Part shown: in pieces, positions 25,598 through 34,600 of the stretch
Layout of the letters: each line of letters starts with the position of its first letter
Position numbering within the stretch: the first letter of the stretch is position 1
Assembly (NCBI GenBank): GCA_007130865.1
Contig: SLRR01000142.1
Coordinates: forward strand, 1 to 52,412
DNA from: Spirochaeta sp.
GTDB taxonomy: Bacteria > Spirochaetota > Spirochaetia > DSM-27196 > Alkalispirochaetaceae
Direction: 5' to 3'
DNA length: 52,412 nucleotides
Translations under genes and position numbers: made by a program
The notes under the pieces: generated by a model
What the model was told of the DNA's origin: nothing
Seen by the model: the letters and a program-made list of their open reading frames with translations, nothing else
Databases searched by the model: none

Positions 25598-25733
25598 GTA
25601 TTCTAAAAGCGAAGGGACTATGTCCCTTCACTTTTAGAATACGCCGGCACAACGTAGGAAAGAAGCAAAATCGAGACGTTTTCGGCGAGTTCTCAATGTG
25701 GGGTGTCGGAACGACATCCCACATTGAGAACTC
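25598..25733. repeat. Paired-hairpin repeat element, copy A
   Basis: Two long hairpins joined by a 44-bp spacer. Hairpin 1: arms 25598-25618 and 25622-25642, 21 bp with a 3-nt loop and one C-A mismatch (G-U on the minus strand). Hairpin 2: arms 25687-25708 and 25712-25733, 22 bp with loop GAA and one G-U. The spacer contains GGAAAGAAG and ACGTTTTCGGC. It matches copy B (49178-49311) over 134 bp with about 14 differences by hand count and no indels. Neither hairpin is followed by a T run, so it is not a classical terminator. It lies between algJ and grpE, and hairpin 2 holds the end of the algJ-like frame. Confidence 0.85.
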
Positions 25734-26883
25734 CTGAAGTTTCCGGCACGACCGTATCCGGCAAGGTCAGATACCGCTCCGGGATCTCCCAGATTACGAG
25801 CGAGGGAGGAATCTCGCGATAGGTCCGGCTCGTCAGGTACTGTTCCATCGGTACGTACGGACCGAGACCTTCCTCGGCGGCGTCAAGGATATCGGCCTGC
25901 AGCGAGTGCTGAAGGGCACCCGGGAAATCCCAGTTATCTCCGGCGCTGAAACTCGTACCTACAAGGGCAACCGGGATCTCCGGCGTGTCAAAGAGCCCTC
26001 CCGCGACGCTCCGCCCGACTTCCACCACCGGCCGTCGCACCTGGTCCGGTTCCAGAGGAAAAAACCGTCCCCAGAGACCAAGCGGTACAAACTGCAGCAA
26101 GTCGCCTTCGTGCTCAAACTCGAGCTGCTCGCCGTACTCAAAACGGGTTTCCGGCAGCGTACGGTCCGGAAAGAACTTCTGAAAGTGGCTCGCCACGGCT
26201 TGCGCTACAGCCGTTGCCCCTTCCGGCGTCCAATGCGTATCGGTCCGCAGGAACGATCCCTCCTGACCGGCCAGTACCGACAGGGCGTCCACCGTTACAA
26301 CCGACCGTTTTTGCAGAGCATCGAGAGCCTCCGTCCAACGCGGATGGTCCACCAGACGTTCCGGTGCAGCGTTTTTTACGCGTGCCTTGGAGGGGACCAG
26401 CACGACGATAAGTGGAACGTCGTCCGCTCTCAGTCTTTGCGAGACTTCTCCTATCCAGGCCAGCCGCCGCTCAAGCGCGTCGGCGTCGGAAGGGTGGTGC
26501 TCAAACTCTTCCAGCGTGTACAGCCGGTAGTTCCGGTCGATCACCAGCGGTCCGCTTCCCTCCCGAAATATGGCGAGCCTCATAGCGGTAATCGTCGTCA
26601 GCGCAACCTGGCGCAGGGGGTGCTCTGTCTCGAATCGTTCGTCCACCGTCTCGGTGTACCGACCGCGCAGAAATGCTTCAAGATCGTCGGGAAGCGGTAG
26701 CGGGCGCCCCGCCCACAGGATGAATCCCGTTACGATCGTAAGCGTGAAAACCAGCACAGGTACAAGAGCGATCCCGGCGGACCGGAGACCCGCTCCAGGT
26801 GGTATCGCTTCGGCGTCACCTTTCCTGTCGGATCTCGTGTCGGAGGGTGTTTCGGGGGATGGTCGTTTCTCTTCGTCCTTCAC
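25693..26883 (-). CDS. algJ: AlgJ/AlgX-like polysaccharide O-acetyltransferase (SGNH-like)
   Basis: 396 residues from GTG 26883 (MKDEEKRPSPET); a GTG at 26934 would add 17 residues, and the frame is open further over the MBOAT gene without homology. A signal-anchor helix AGIALVPVLVFTLTIVTGFILWAG is followed by the periplasmic catalytic domain: VPLIVVLVPSKARVKN, the DTHWTPEGATAVAQ motif (Asp-x-His) and LVGTSFSAGDNWDF with the nucleophile Ser, as in AlgJ/AlgX. It should transfer acetyl groups, supplied through the MBOAT partner, to an exported polysaccharide. The last 13 residues (GVLNVGCRSDTPH) and the stop are encoded by hairpin 2 of the repeat element, so the native C-terminus seems replaced. 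Confidence 0.8.
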   Translation of the reverse strand: MKDEEKRPSPETPSDTRSDRKGDAEAIPPGAGLRSAGIALVPVLVFTLTIVTGFILWAGRPLPLPDDLEAFLRGRYTETVDERFETEHPLRQVALTTITAMRLAIFREGSGPLVIDRNYRLYTLEEFEHHPSDADALERRLAWIGEVSQRLRADDVPLIVVLVPSKARVKNAAPERLVDHPRWTEALDALQKRSVVTVDALSVLAGQEGSFLRTDTHWTPEGATAVAQAVASHFQKFFPDRTLPETRFEYGEQLEFEHEGDLLQFVPLGLWGRFFPLEPDQVRRPVVEVGRSVAGGLFDTPEIPVALVGTSFSAGDNWDFPGALQHSLQADILDAAEEGLGPYVPMEQYLTSRTYREIPPSLVIWEIPERYLTLPDTVVPETSGVLNVGCRSDTPH

Positions 26884-26936
26884 CTTGTCGCCTTGTCCGT
26901 CCGGTCTGTATAGGTCGTACGCCTCATGCCCCACCT

Positions 26937-28346
26937 CTAGAACTGAAAGTAGAGAAAGGGTGAGTACGAAGCCGCCATCAAGCGCAGCACGCTGATAACA
27001 AAAACAAGCGAGAGCATCGCCGGACGCAGGACGTATCCCTTTTCTCCCGGTCGGATCATCCTGTCCAGGCGTGGTTCCACGACTATCAGTATCAGTCCCG
27101 TCAAAAGCGCCGCAAGAGCTCCGTTGCTGAACTGCCACTGCACCACAGTGGGAATCGTGAGCGACTCCGCTCCCGCGAGTATCGGTACCCCTGTAAGGTC
27201 CCGGAACATCCCTAATGCACGGGAGAACGTCTCCGATCGAAAAAGCACCCATCCCGCCACAACCAGTAAAAACGTGCGCACCTGTCCCAGGGTAGGCCGG
27301 TCTTTCCGTGCCGGGCGTACGCGTTCGATGATCAGCCACAACCCGTGCCACGCGCCCCAGACTACAAACGTCCACGCCGCACCGTGCCATAGACCCCCAA
27401 GAAGCATTACCACCATCAGGTTTATCAGTGTGCGACGATATCCCCGGCGGTTTCCGCCGAGCGGAACGTAAAGATAATCCCTGAGCCACGCGGAGAGCGT
27501 CATGTGCCAACGACGCCAGAACTCCGTTATCGATCGACTGTGGTAGGGCATCCGAAAGTTCTCGGGGAACGTGAATCCCATCATCGCCCCGAGACCGATC
27601 GCCATATCGGAGTACGCCGCAAAGTCAAAGTAGATCTGCACGGTATACGCCAGAATCCCTGTCCAGGCACCGAGAAACCCCGGATCGTTCACGGCGAACA
27701 CCGCATCCGCCAGGGGAGCAACCGCGTCGGCGATCAGCACCTTTCTTGCCAGGCCCAGCATGAATCGTTCCGCCCCCCGGGCAAAGCGCTCCCAGCTGTG
27801 TTCCCGGTGATCAAACTGGTGGGCGATCTCGGAGTAGCGAACGATCGGACCCGCCACCAGCTGTGGAAAAAGCGACACGTACGCCGCTACGTCGATCGTG
27901 TTCCGTCCCGGCGGGGTCACTCCCCGGTATACGTCCACCAGGTAACTGATGATCTGGAAGGTGTAGAACGAGATACCTATCGGCAGAATCACGCGGCCAT
28001 GGCGGAGGGGCTCGAGCCCCATCTCCACAAGTACAGCCGACAACGAGTCAACACCGAAGTTGTAGTATTTGAAGTACCCCAGGAACGAGAGAGCTATCAC
28101 CACCCCCACGGTCATCCACAGGCGGGACCGCACCGGGGAGCGCGCCTGTACGATGCGTTTTCCCAGGTACGCTGCTCCCAGGGAGGAGCCGGCCAGGAGC
28201 AGCAGGAAGTCGAAACGCCACCATCCGTAGAAAATCCAGCTTCCAACGACGATCCAGAGCGAGCGCCGGTTTTCCGGCGTCAGGTAGTAGCCTGAGAGGA
28301 AGACAGGCAGAAAGAGAAACAAAAAGAGGGGGCTAGAAAAAACCAC
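26937..28346 (-). CDS. algI: MBOAT family O-acyltransferase, AlgI-like
   Basis: 469 residues with about 11 membrane segments from a GTG start at 28346 (MVFSSPLFLFLFLPVF, the usual AlgI-type start). ILPIGISFYTFQIISYLVDVYRG, ITEFWRRWHMTLSAWLRDYLYVPLGGNR and GGLWHGAAWTFVVWGAWHG with the catalytic His are MBOAT signatures. It moves acyl (acetyl) groups across the inner membrane for polysaccharide O-acetylation. It lies 21 nt after algF and runs up to the algJ-like gene. The polymer itself is unknown since no synthase gene is in the window. Confidence 0.92.
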   Translation of the reverse strand: MVFSSPLFLFLFLPVFLSGYYLTPENRRSLWIVVGSWIFYGWWRFDFLLLLAGSSLGAAYLGKRIVQARSPVRSRLWMTVGVVIALSFLGYFKYYNFGVDSLSAVLVEMGLEPLRHGRVILPIGISFYTFQIISYLVDVYRGVTPPGRNTIDVAAYVSLFPQLVAGPIVRYSEIAHQFDHREHSWERFARGAERFMLGLARKVLIADAVAPLADAVFAVNDPGFLGAWTGILAYTVQIYFDFAAYSDMAIGLGAMMGFTFPENFRMPYHSRSITEFWRRWHMTLSAWLRDYLYVPLGGNRRGYRRTLINLMVVMLLGGLWHGAAWTFVVWGAWHGLWLIIERVRPARKDRPTLGQVRTFLLVVAGWVLFRSETFSRALGMFRDLTGVPILAGAESLTIPTVVQWQFSNGALAALLTGLILIVVEPRLDRMIRPGEKGYVLRPAMLSLVFVISVLRLMAASYSPFLYFQF

Positions 28347-28367
28347 CGCCAGGCACCCCGCTGGTCG

Positions 28368-29024
28368 TTATTCTGAGTCTACCGTGGCATCCACGGCGAG
28401 TATCTCTAGACTCGACCTACTCCCGATCGCGAACAACGAGAACGATGCTCCACGACTGAGAGAGACCGATACCGTTTGCGATGCTCCGTGAGCATCCCGG
28501 ACCTCCAGGTCCACTGATACAGCGTTGACCGCAACCGCCCGGGACTCCGCCGGTGGTACGTCCGGGAAAACCGGCACTTCTCCATCGGCAACCAGGAGAG
28601 AAACAGCGACCTCCGCGAGGTTATACAGAACCAGCTGCGCACGAGCCGGGTCGTCATGCGGCTCATCCTCGAAGAGGATCAGTTTTCGCGGGTCCCCGCG
28701 GTCGTAACCGGCGACAATCGTAACAAACGAACGCGCTTCCGGGGTGAATACCGTGTCATCCGGGTCTCCCAGAAGGTAAACGCCAACCGGCAGCGGACGA
28801 TAGGGACCGGATGTGAAAGGATCCCGTTCTCCGAAACGGATCGGACCGGCGTCGATCACCGGGGACGGTGAATCAGGAGAGACGTTCACCACCCGCACAA
28901 GCGCGGCGTCTTCCGGTCGGGACGGAGCATACAAACCGTCCTGAGCGCTTGCCGGGAACGTCGCGGAGAAACCGATAACCATTAACAGAACAAAGGATCG
29001 CGTCCGGGACATCTGCCGTTTCAC
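28368..29024 (-). CDS. algF: AlgF-like periplasmic polysaccharide-acetylation protein
   Basis: 218 residues. A signal peptide (MSRTRSFVLLMVIGFSATFPASAQ) is followed by DGLYAPSRPEDAALVRVVNVSP, which resembles the start of mature AlgF, then two beta-rich domains. Its place directly before an MBOAT gene and an AlgJ-like gene supports this call. AlgF is a periplasmic partner in alginate O-acetylation in Pseudomonas. I chose the GTG at 29024 because a promoter -10 box (TATGCT) ends 6 nt before it and no SD exists for either start; ATG 29012 is the alternative. Confidence 0.7.
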   Translation of the reverse strand: MKRQMSRTRSFVLLMVIGFSATFPASAQDGLYAPSRPEDAALVRVVNVSPDSPSPVIDAGPIRFGERDPFTSGPYRPLPVGVYLLGDPDDTVFTPEARSFVTIVAGYDRGDPRKLILFEDEPHDDPARAQLVLYNLAEVAVSLLVADGEVPVFPDVPPAESRAVAVNAVSVDLEVRDAHGASQTVSVSLSRGASFSLFAIGSRSSLEILAVDATVDSE

Positions 29025-29030
29025 GATCGT

Positions 29031-29059
29031 AGCATACGGCGCAGAGCGGTTTTATACAA
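29031..29059 (-). promoter_or_regulatory. Promoter of the algF-algI-algJ genes
   Basis: Minus strand TTGTAT (29054-29059), 17-nt spacer, TATGCT (29031-29036). The -10 box ends 6 nt before GTG 29024, which suggests a leaderless transcript. It is back to back with the promoter of the plus-strand hydrolase. Confidence 0.5.
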
Positions 29060-29081
29060 CCAACCGGAACGAGCGGTGGTG

Positions 29082-29110
29082 TTGATCGAATCGGCTATAC
29101 CGCGTAGTTT
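29082..29110 (+). promoter_or_regulatory. Promoter of the first secreted hydrolase gene
   Basis: TTGATC (29082-29087), 17-nt spacer, TAGTTT (29105-29110). The -10 box ends 8 nt before ATG 29119 and no SD is present. Confidence 0.42.
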
Positions 29111-29118
29111 TCATTACC

Positions 29119-30348
29119 ATGACTGAATCGAACCGCGGCGTCGGGACCTCCCGGTTTTCCCCGTACACCGCAGTGGCTTCAACAATTCTGGCAGCACTAC
29201 TTTTATTCCTGACGCCGATCGGAACAGCCGCCCAGATCCTCGCGGTGCACGACGAAGGAACGATGTCGCCGGAAGCGGTCGACCGGTTTATCGCTCCGCT
29301 CTTTGAGGGATTCGACGCACCTGGCGCGGTCACCGCCGTATCCGTTCGCGAACTCCGGATTCGCTCGGAATATCCCGACGGGACACCTACGGATGTTCGC
29401 GTACAGGTGTTCGTTCCGGAGATCTCGCCTGACGAGGTTACCGGCGTATATCTCTTTGCTCCGGGTTCGACCGGTCTGATCGGACCGTGTCGAGCGTCCC
29501 GCGAGCACCTGGCGGGAATCCGCTGGGGACTCTACCGCGCGCACGTACTGGCTTTTTCGGGTCAGGGTCTTATCGGGATTCTACCTGATTACATCGGTTT
29601 CGAGGACAACTACCAGGTGCAACCGTATTTTCACGCGCAAAGTGAAGCCAGGATCATTTTTGACTCGTTTCAGGCGGTGCACCGTTGGCTCCCCGCGGAG
29701 TACAGCCGGTTCCACCGCGGACTTACCCCGTTTACCCGCGTGGCCGGTGGTTTCTCCCAGGGCGGTCACGCCGCGTTTGCGGCGGCGGACTACAACCGTT
29801 CATTAGGTGCACCGCTGCCTCTTCACGGCGTGATCGGATACGGTCCTACCGCGGAAATTCCGCCTCTGTTGCTGACCTTTCCCAGTCTCGCTCCGATGAT
29901 GCTGGAAGCGTTCCGCACGGTCTACGGTGAGGACCTCGTTATTCCCGGGGAAGTGCTCCGCTCCCCCTGGGCGGAACAGCTCACCCATGACACAACCCGG
30001 CAGTGCGTCGGGGGAATTCAAAGTTACTATCCGGGAGATCCAGCGACCCTCTTTACGGAGAGTTTTTACACGTCCCTGCACGCCGGGACTCTCGATCAAA
30101 CGCATCCGCAGATCGCCGGGATCTTCCGGGAGAACGCTGCAGGCCTGACCTCCCACGGCGTTCCCGCACTGATCCTGCAGGGTACCGATGATATCGTAAT
30201 TCATCACAACACGCAGGAAGATTACGTTGCCGCGCTTCGATCTCTCGGCAATCCTGTGGACTACCGGCTCTACCGGGACGAACGTCACGACACGCGGCAG
30301 CGCGCTTTCCCGGACGTCCTTGAATGGATCGAGAACCTTCGCAGGTAG
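29119..30348 (+). CDS. Secreted alpha/beta hydrolase (lipase-like), paralogue 1
   Basis: 409 residues with an N-terminal signal sequence (hydrophobic ASTILAALLLFLTPIGTAAQ). The alpha/beta-hydrolase core has an oxyanion region YLFAPGSTGLIGPC, the nucleophile elbow GGFSQGGHAAFAAA, the acid Asp in LQGTDDIVIHH and the His in YRDERHDTRQ. This pattern is that of the secretory-lipase-like branch, which cleaves esters or lipids outside the cytoplasm. It shares this plan with the next gene and is its paralogue. No SD precedes the ATG; a promoter lies directly upstream. Confidence 0.8.
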   Translation: MTESNRGVGTSRFSPYTAVASTILAALLLFLTPIGTAAQILAVHDEGTMSPEAVDRFIAPLFEGFDAPGAVTAVSVRELRIRSEYPDGTPTDVRVQVFVPEISPDEVTGVYLFAPGSTGLIGPCRASREHLAGIRWGLYRAHVLAFSGQGLIGILPDYIGFEDNYQVQPYFHAQSEARIIFDSFQAVHRWLPAEYSRFHRGLTPFTRVAGGFSQGGHAAFAAADYNRSLGAPLPLHGVIGYGPTAEIPPLLLTFPSLAPMMLEAFRTVYGEDLVIPGEVLRSPWAEQLTHDTTRQCVGGIQSYYPGDPATLFTESFYTSLHAGTLDQTHPQIAGIFRENAAGLTSHGVPALILQGTDDIVIHHNTQEDYVAALRSLGNPVDYRLYRDERHDTRQRAFPDVLEWIENLRR

Positions 30349-30418
30349 GTTCTCGAACCGAATTCCGGCCGAGCATCGGGCTTCAATAAACGCGAAAAAT
30401 ATGATACTCACCACTTCC

Positions 30419-31657
30419 ATGAAACGAAAAATGATTCTCCCGATATACCCCGGGTTCCTGGTCGTAGCGGCGTTGATAGCGACGCTTATTTCGTTCGGTC
30501 CGGCCGTAACGGAGACGCACGCCACGGAAGCGGGGAGCATCATCGAGTTTGTCTTTGAGGAACGGGTCGAACCCGCGGAAATAGCCGTCGTGACGGTACC
30601 GCTGTTCGAACATTTTGAACATCCGGAGCCACAGTACACGGTGGATGTTTTTTCCCTCCGCTTCTGGAGTCGCGACGCCGATGGTTCTCCGATTGAAGCG
30701 TATTCCACCGTGTACGTTCCGGTGGTGGACACCGAGAACGATGCACCGGTATTTTCCTTCCTCTCGGGGACAACCGGTGTCGGAAACCAGTGTGCACCGA
30801 GTTTAGAGCAGCCGGAGATAATCCGGTGGGGATGGTACCGGCAGAACATGATCGCCTACGCCGGCCAGGGTATAATCACGGTCTTTCCGGATTACCTGGG
30901 TTTCAATAACGACGACGTTCCTCAGCGGTACTTCAGCGCCGCCGCTGAAGGTCACCTCATGCTCGACTCCCTGCGTGCCGTGCGCCGTCTCTTTGAGGAA
31001 AGGGCCGGCGAGATCCCGAGCGCGATCCGACCCGGACCGGGCAACGTCACCGCCGGGTACTCCCAGGGAGGACACGCGGCACTTGCCGCGGCGGACATGA
31101 ACCTGGAATACGCTCCCGAGATTCAGCTCAGCGGCGCGATCGGTTTCGGCTCAACCAACAACGTGGAAACGCTGATGCGGGAAGCCGCGTACTATACCCC
31201 GTACATTCTGTTATCGTACCGTTCGATTTACGGCGCCGACGCGATCGACTACTCCCGTCTGATCCAACCCGGGTGGATTCCCACCCTGGAAGAGGACGTG
31301 ATGCGCATGTGTGTTGATGAGTTTCAACTATATTTTCCGTTTGACGGGCGGGATCTGTACACCCCGGAGTTCTACGACGCGCTGCACAACAACCGGCTCC
31401 AGCGTGATTTTCCCCGGCTCAAGGCGATCCTGGACGAGAACGAAACCGGCCTGAGCGGCCACGGAAAACCGGTACTGATGATCCAGGGTAACCAGGACAT
31501 AATTATCACCAACCCGGAACAACGGCGCTACGTGGAACGACTCCGCGCATCGGGCAGCGACGTGGAATACGTCGAAATGGAAGGAGTACGGCACCGGCAT
31601 ACCCGTCCTGCGGGATTTGCCCGGTCAGTGGAGTTTATCCGGCGCGTAACGGAATAG
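30419..31657 (+). CDS. Secreted alpha/beta hydrolase (lipase-like), paralogue 2
   Basis: 412 residues from ATG 30419 (MKRKMILPIYPGFLVV), the most likely signal-peptide start; ATG 30401 is also open and the frame continues upstream without homology. The signal helix is followed by a core with FSFLSGTTGVGNQC, nucleophile elbow TAGYSQGGHAALAAA, acid Asp in IQGNQDIIITN and His in EGVRHRHTRP. It matches the previous gene along the whole length (WGWYRQNMIAYAGQGIITVFPDYLGF against WGLYRAHVLAFSGQGLIGILPDYIGF), so the pair arose by duplication. It has no SD; a weak -10-like GATACT lies 10 nt upstream. Confidence 0.8.
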   Translation: MKRKMILPIYPGFLVVAALIATLISFGPAVTETHATEAGSIIEFVFEERVEPAEIAVVTVPLFEHFEHPEPQYTVDVFSLRFWSRDADGSPIEAYSTVYVPVVDTENDAPVFSFLSGTTGVGNQCAPSLEQPEIIRWGWYRQNMIAYAGQGIITVFPDYLGFNNDDVPQRYFSAAAEGHLMLDSLRAVRRLFEERAGEIPSAIRPGPGNVTAGYSQGGHAALAAADMNLEYAPEIQLSGAIGFGSTNNVETLMREAAYYTPYILLSYRSIYGADAIDYSRLIQPGWIPTLEEDVMRMCVDEFQLYFPFDGRDLYTPEFYDALHNNRLQRDFPRLKAILDENETGLSGHGKPVLMIQGNQDIIITNPEQRRYVERLRASGSDVEYVEMEGVRHRHTRPAGFARSVEFIRRVTE

Positions 31658-31664
31658 CCCGTCG

Positions 31665-31690
31665 GTCCGGCCGGTTATTTCCGGCCGGAC
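31665..31690. terminator. Perfect hairpin between convergent genes, around the SpiroCoCo stop codon
   Basis: GTCCGGCCGG (31665-31674), loop TTATTT, CCGGCCGGAC (31681-31690): a 10-bp perfect stem. The loop holds the TAA of the minus-strand coiled-coil gene and lies 7 nt after the stop of the plus-strand hydrolase. It could stop or pause both transcripts, though neither side has a T run. Confidence 0.4.
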
Positions 31691-34600
31691 AGCTCCAGTA
31701 TCAGTTCCACTTCGCCCTTGCTCATCTTCGTGGCCCGGGCGATCTCGTCCACTTTCCAACCCTGGTGAGCGAGTTTCTGCACCGTTTCACGGGCACTCAT
31801 AGAGGGAGCCCCTCCACCATCGGCGCCGCCGCTCTTTTTCACTTCGTCCCTGAGCAATGTGCCCAGAAGCTTCACCTGCTCGCCGGCGTCTCGGCGGATC
31901 TCCTCGAGCCGCGTCTCAGTCCGGGCAAGCCATTCCCGGGCGGTCTTGAGTTCGGTCATCCGATTCTCCACCTCCGAGAGCGTGTCCTTCAGTCCCGCGA
32001 GGTTCATCACCGCCTCTTCCGTTTCCTTGCGATGAGCCGCAACCTGCTTTAACTGTCCCGAGAGTTTGGCAATGAAGTCCGGGAACTGTTCCACCCGTTC
32101 GGTCATCTCCGTCAGCTGCGTACGGATCTCTTCCAGGGTGGTGCGGTTCTGCTCTATCCCGTCGGTGGTTTCGTCCACGAGGTTGCGCCGCTTCTCGAGA
32201 CGATCGAACCGCGCTTCCACTTCCTGCTGCAGTTCGTCCAGGCTCTTCAGGCGCGCCATGATCTCCTGCATCTGCTCGTCGCTCGTGCTGACCTGTTCGA
32301 TTTTTGATTCCACTGATTGCGCCAGGTTGATCAGGCGGCGGTAGTCCTCTTCCAGCAGGTCGATCCGCCGCTTGTCCGCGGCGAAGCGAGCCATCTTCTC
32401 CCCGGCGTCGGAGGACATCTTACGGATTTTGTTGAACTGTCCCTCGATATCCCGGACCTCGCCGCGCAGACCTTCCACTCGGGCGATCTCGTTCTTGAGT
32501 TCTTCGATGTCGTCCTGCAGTTTGACTTTGAGCGAATCCGCACGCTCAAATAACTGGGTCTGTTCGATGAAGCTCTTCTGCCGCTTGTCGATCTCCTGCA
32601 GCGTCGTGTCGAGCGTACGCGCTTCCTCTTCAAGTTTGCCGAGCAGCTTCTCCCGCATCGCCTGGAACTGATCGCGCGTGTCGGTCACGAGACTGCGGAA
32701 CTGCGCCGATTGGTCCTCAAGACGCTCCATCACCTGTTTCTCGTGCGCGTCGGTCTGCTTCCGGAGTTCCTGGTGACGCAGGTTCAGTTCTTCCACCACC
32801 GTGGCGCTCTGATCCTCAACCTGCCGCTGCAGCCGCTGCAGGTCCGCCGCGGTTCCGTCGAGTTCGGCTCGGATCGCCCGACGCTCTTCCTCGGACTGTT
32901 CCACCAGTTCGTCCCGTTCCGCGGAGAACTCCTTCTTGAGTTCCTGCACGTTTTCCGAGAGGCGGACTCTCGCGTCGGCAAGCTGGTTGCTGACCTCGGC
33001 GTCGCTCGAACGTAACTCGTTCAGAACTCGTGTCTGCCAGACAGCAACGTCGCTCCGGGCGGCTTCCACCATCGCTTCCAGCTGTTCTTTGCCGGTACCG
33101 ACGGCGCGCTGAACCTGGGCGATCTGCTCCTCCACTTCACTCTCGAACCCTTTGAGTTCTTCCCGGATCCGGTTGTCAAACTGGGTAAACTCCTGACGAA
33201 ACGTCTGGTGTGAGCGCTCTTTGAGCGACTCCAGCTCCTCCGTGAGCGTGTCCTCGAATCCGGAGACGGACTGCTCCGCCGCTTCCATCCGGGATCCGAT
33301 GCCGCTGCGGAACGAGTCGATCTGCGTATCGAGTTTGGTCAGCTGCGCGTTGGCGTTCTCCTGGAACTGTTGGAGACGCTGACGTATCTCTTCCGCGTAT
33401 TGTTCTTCCGCCTGGACACGGCCTTCCTCGTACTCCTTACGGATCGTCGAAAGCCGGGCGTCCACTTCGTTGCGCCAGCTTGTGATCTGCGCCTCCATAG
33501 CGGCGGAACGTTCCCGGAGATCCGTAAAGAACTCGTCCTCGAAGACCTTGAGCTTCTCACTCACGTTATCGTAGGCGCGCTGCTTGAGTTCGTTCAACCC
33601 GTCTTCAAGCTCGGTCATGGATGAGCGAAGCGACTCCATCCCGGCGTGCGCTTCCTGTCGGTCTTTTTCGCGCAACTCCCGTATTTCTTCACCGAACGCG
33701 AGAAAATCGCTGCGCACCCGCTCGCTCACCCGTTCCATCGTGTTGCGCAGGTTCTGCTCGAGTTCGTCCACGTCGTTGTTGACTGCTTCGATCCGGGAGA
33801 ACCGATATCCAAGTTCTTTCTCGTAATCGGTGAGCCGTGTTTCCACGTCCGCCAGAACGCGTTGTTCGATCTCCTGGGAGGAGCCGTCGATCCGGCGGGC
33901 GGCGTTACGCGTGAACTCTTCGATTTTTCCGTCGATCGTGGAGCGTCCCTGGTCGAAGCTCTGTTGCAACTCCTGAAACTGCTGCCGGGTGGCGCTGTTC
34001 AGTTCTTCCAGCTGGGCGGTGCGTGTCTGGAACGTCTCATTCAGCTCCGCGAACTCCGCACGGTGCTGCTCCTGGAGATCCTGGAATCCCTGCTGCTGAT
34101 CGGCGGAAAGAGCCTCAACCCGCTCCGAGTACTGCTGCTGCAGCGACTCGATTCTGGAGGATATCTCTCCGGATACTTGTGACAGTCGTTCCCCCAGTCC
34201 GGCCAGGCGTTCCTCCGCGGAGTTATCAATACGATCCAGGCGGTTCGTTATATCGGTTCGATAGTTGGTGAGCTGTTCCTCGGTCTCCCGCATGTGCCGA
34301 TCCAGAGCTTCCACCTGCTGCTCGTCCTGTTCCCGTGCTCGAGTCTGCAGGTGGTCCACCTGCTGTTCCATCTCCAGGATGAGCTGGTGCGTCTTTGTGC
34401 TCCATTCGTCGGCATCGTTTTTCAGACCGGCGTACTGCTCGCGCAGCTCCGAGGTCACGGTCTCGCTGGTAGTTCTCGTCGTGGTGAGCTGTTCGTCGAT
34501 CGCTTCCCGCAATGCACGTACCCGCGCGTCCATCTCCGAGCGGATTCCCTCGATCGCTTCGTTCAATCCCTGTTCGACCCGTTCCACCGCATCACGGCTG

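Noticed and set aside
25598-25642. Hairpin 1 of the repeat as an ordinary intrinsic terminator
   Set aside because: No T run follows on either strand, and copy B lies between divergent genes where no terminator is needed.
26940-27510. N-terminal extension of the algJ-like frame
   Set aside because: Overlaps the 3' end of the algI gene in another frame and has no homology or membrane-targeting logic.
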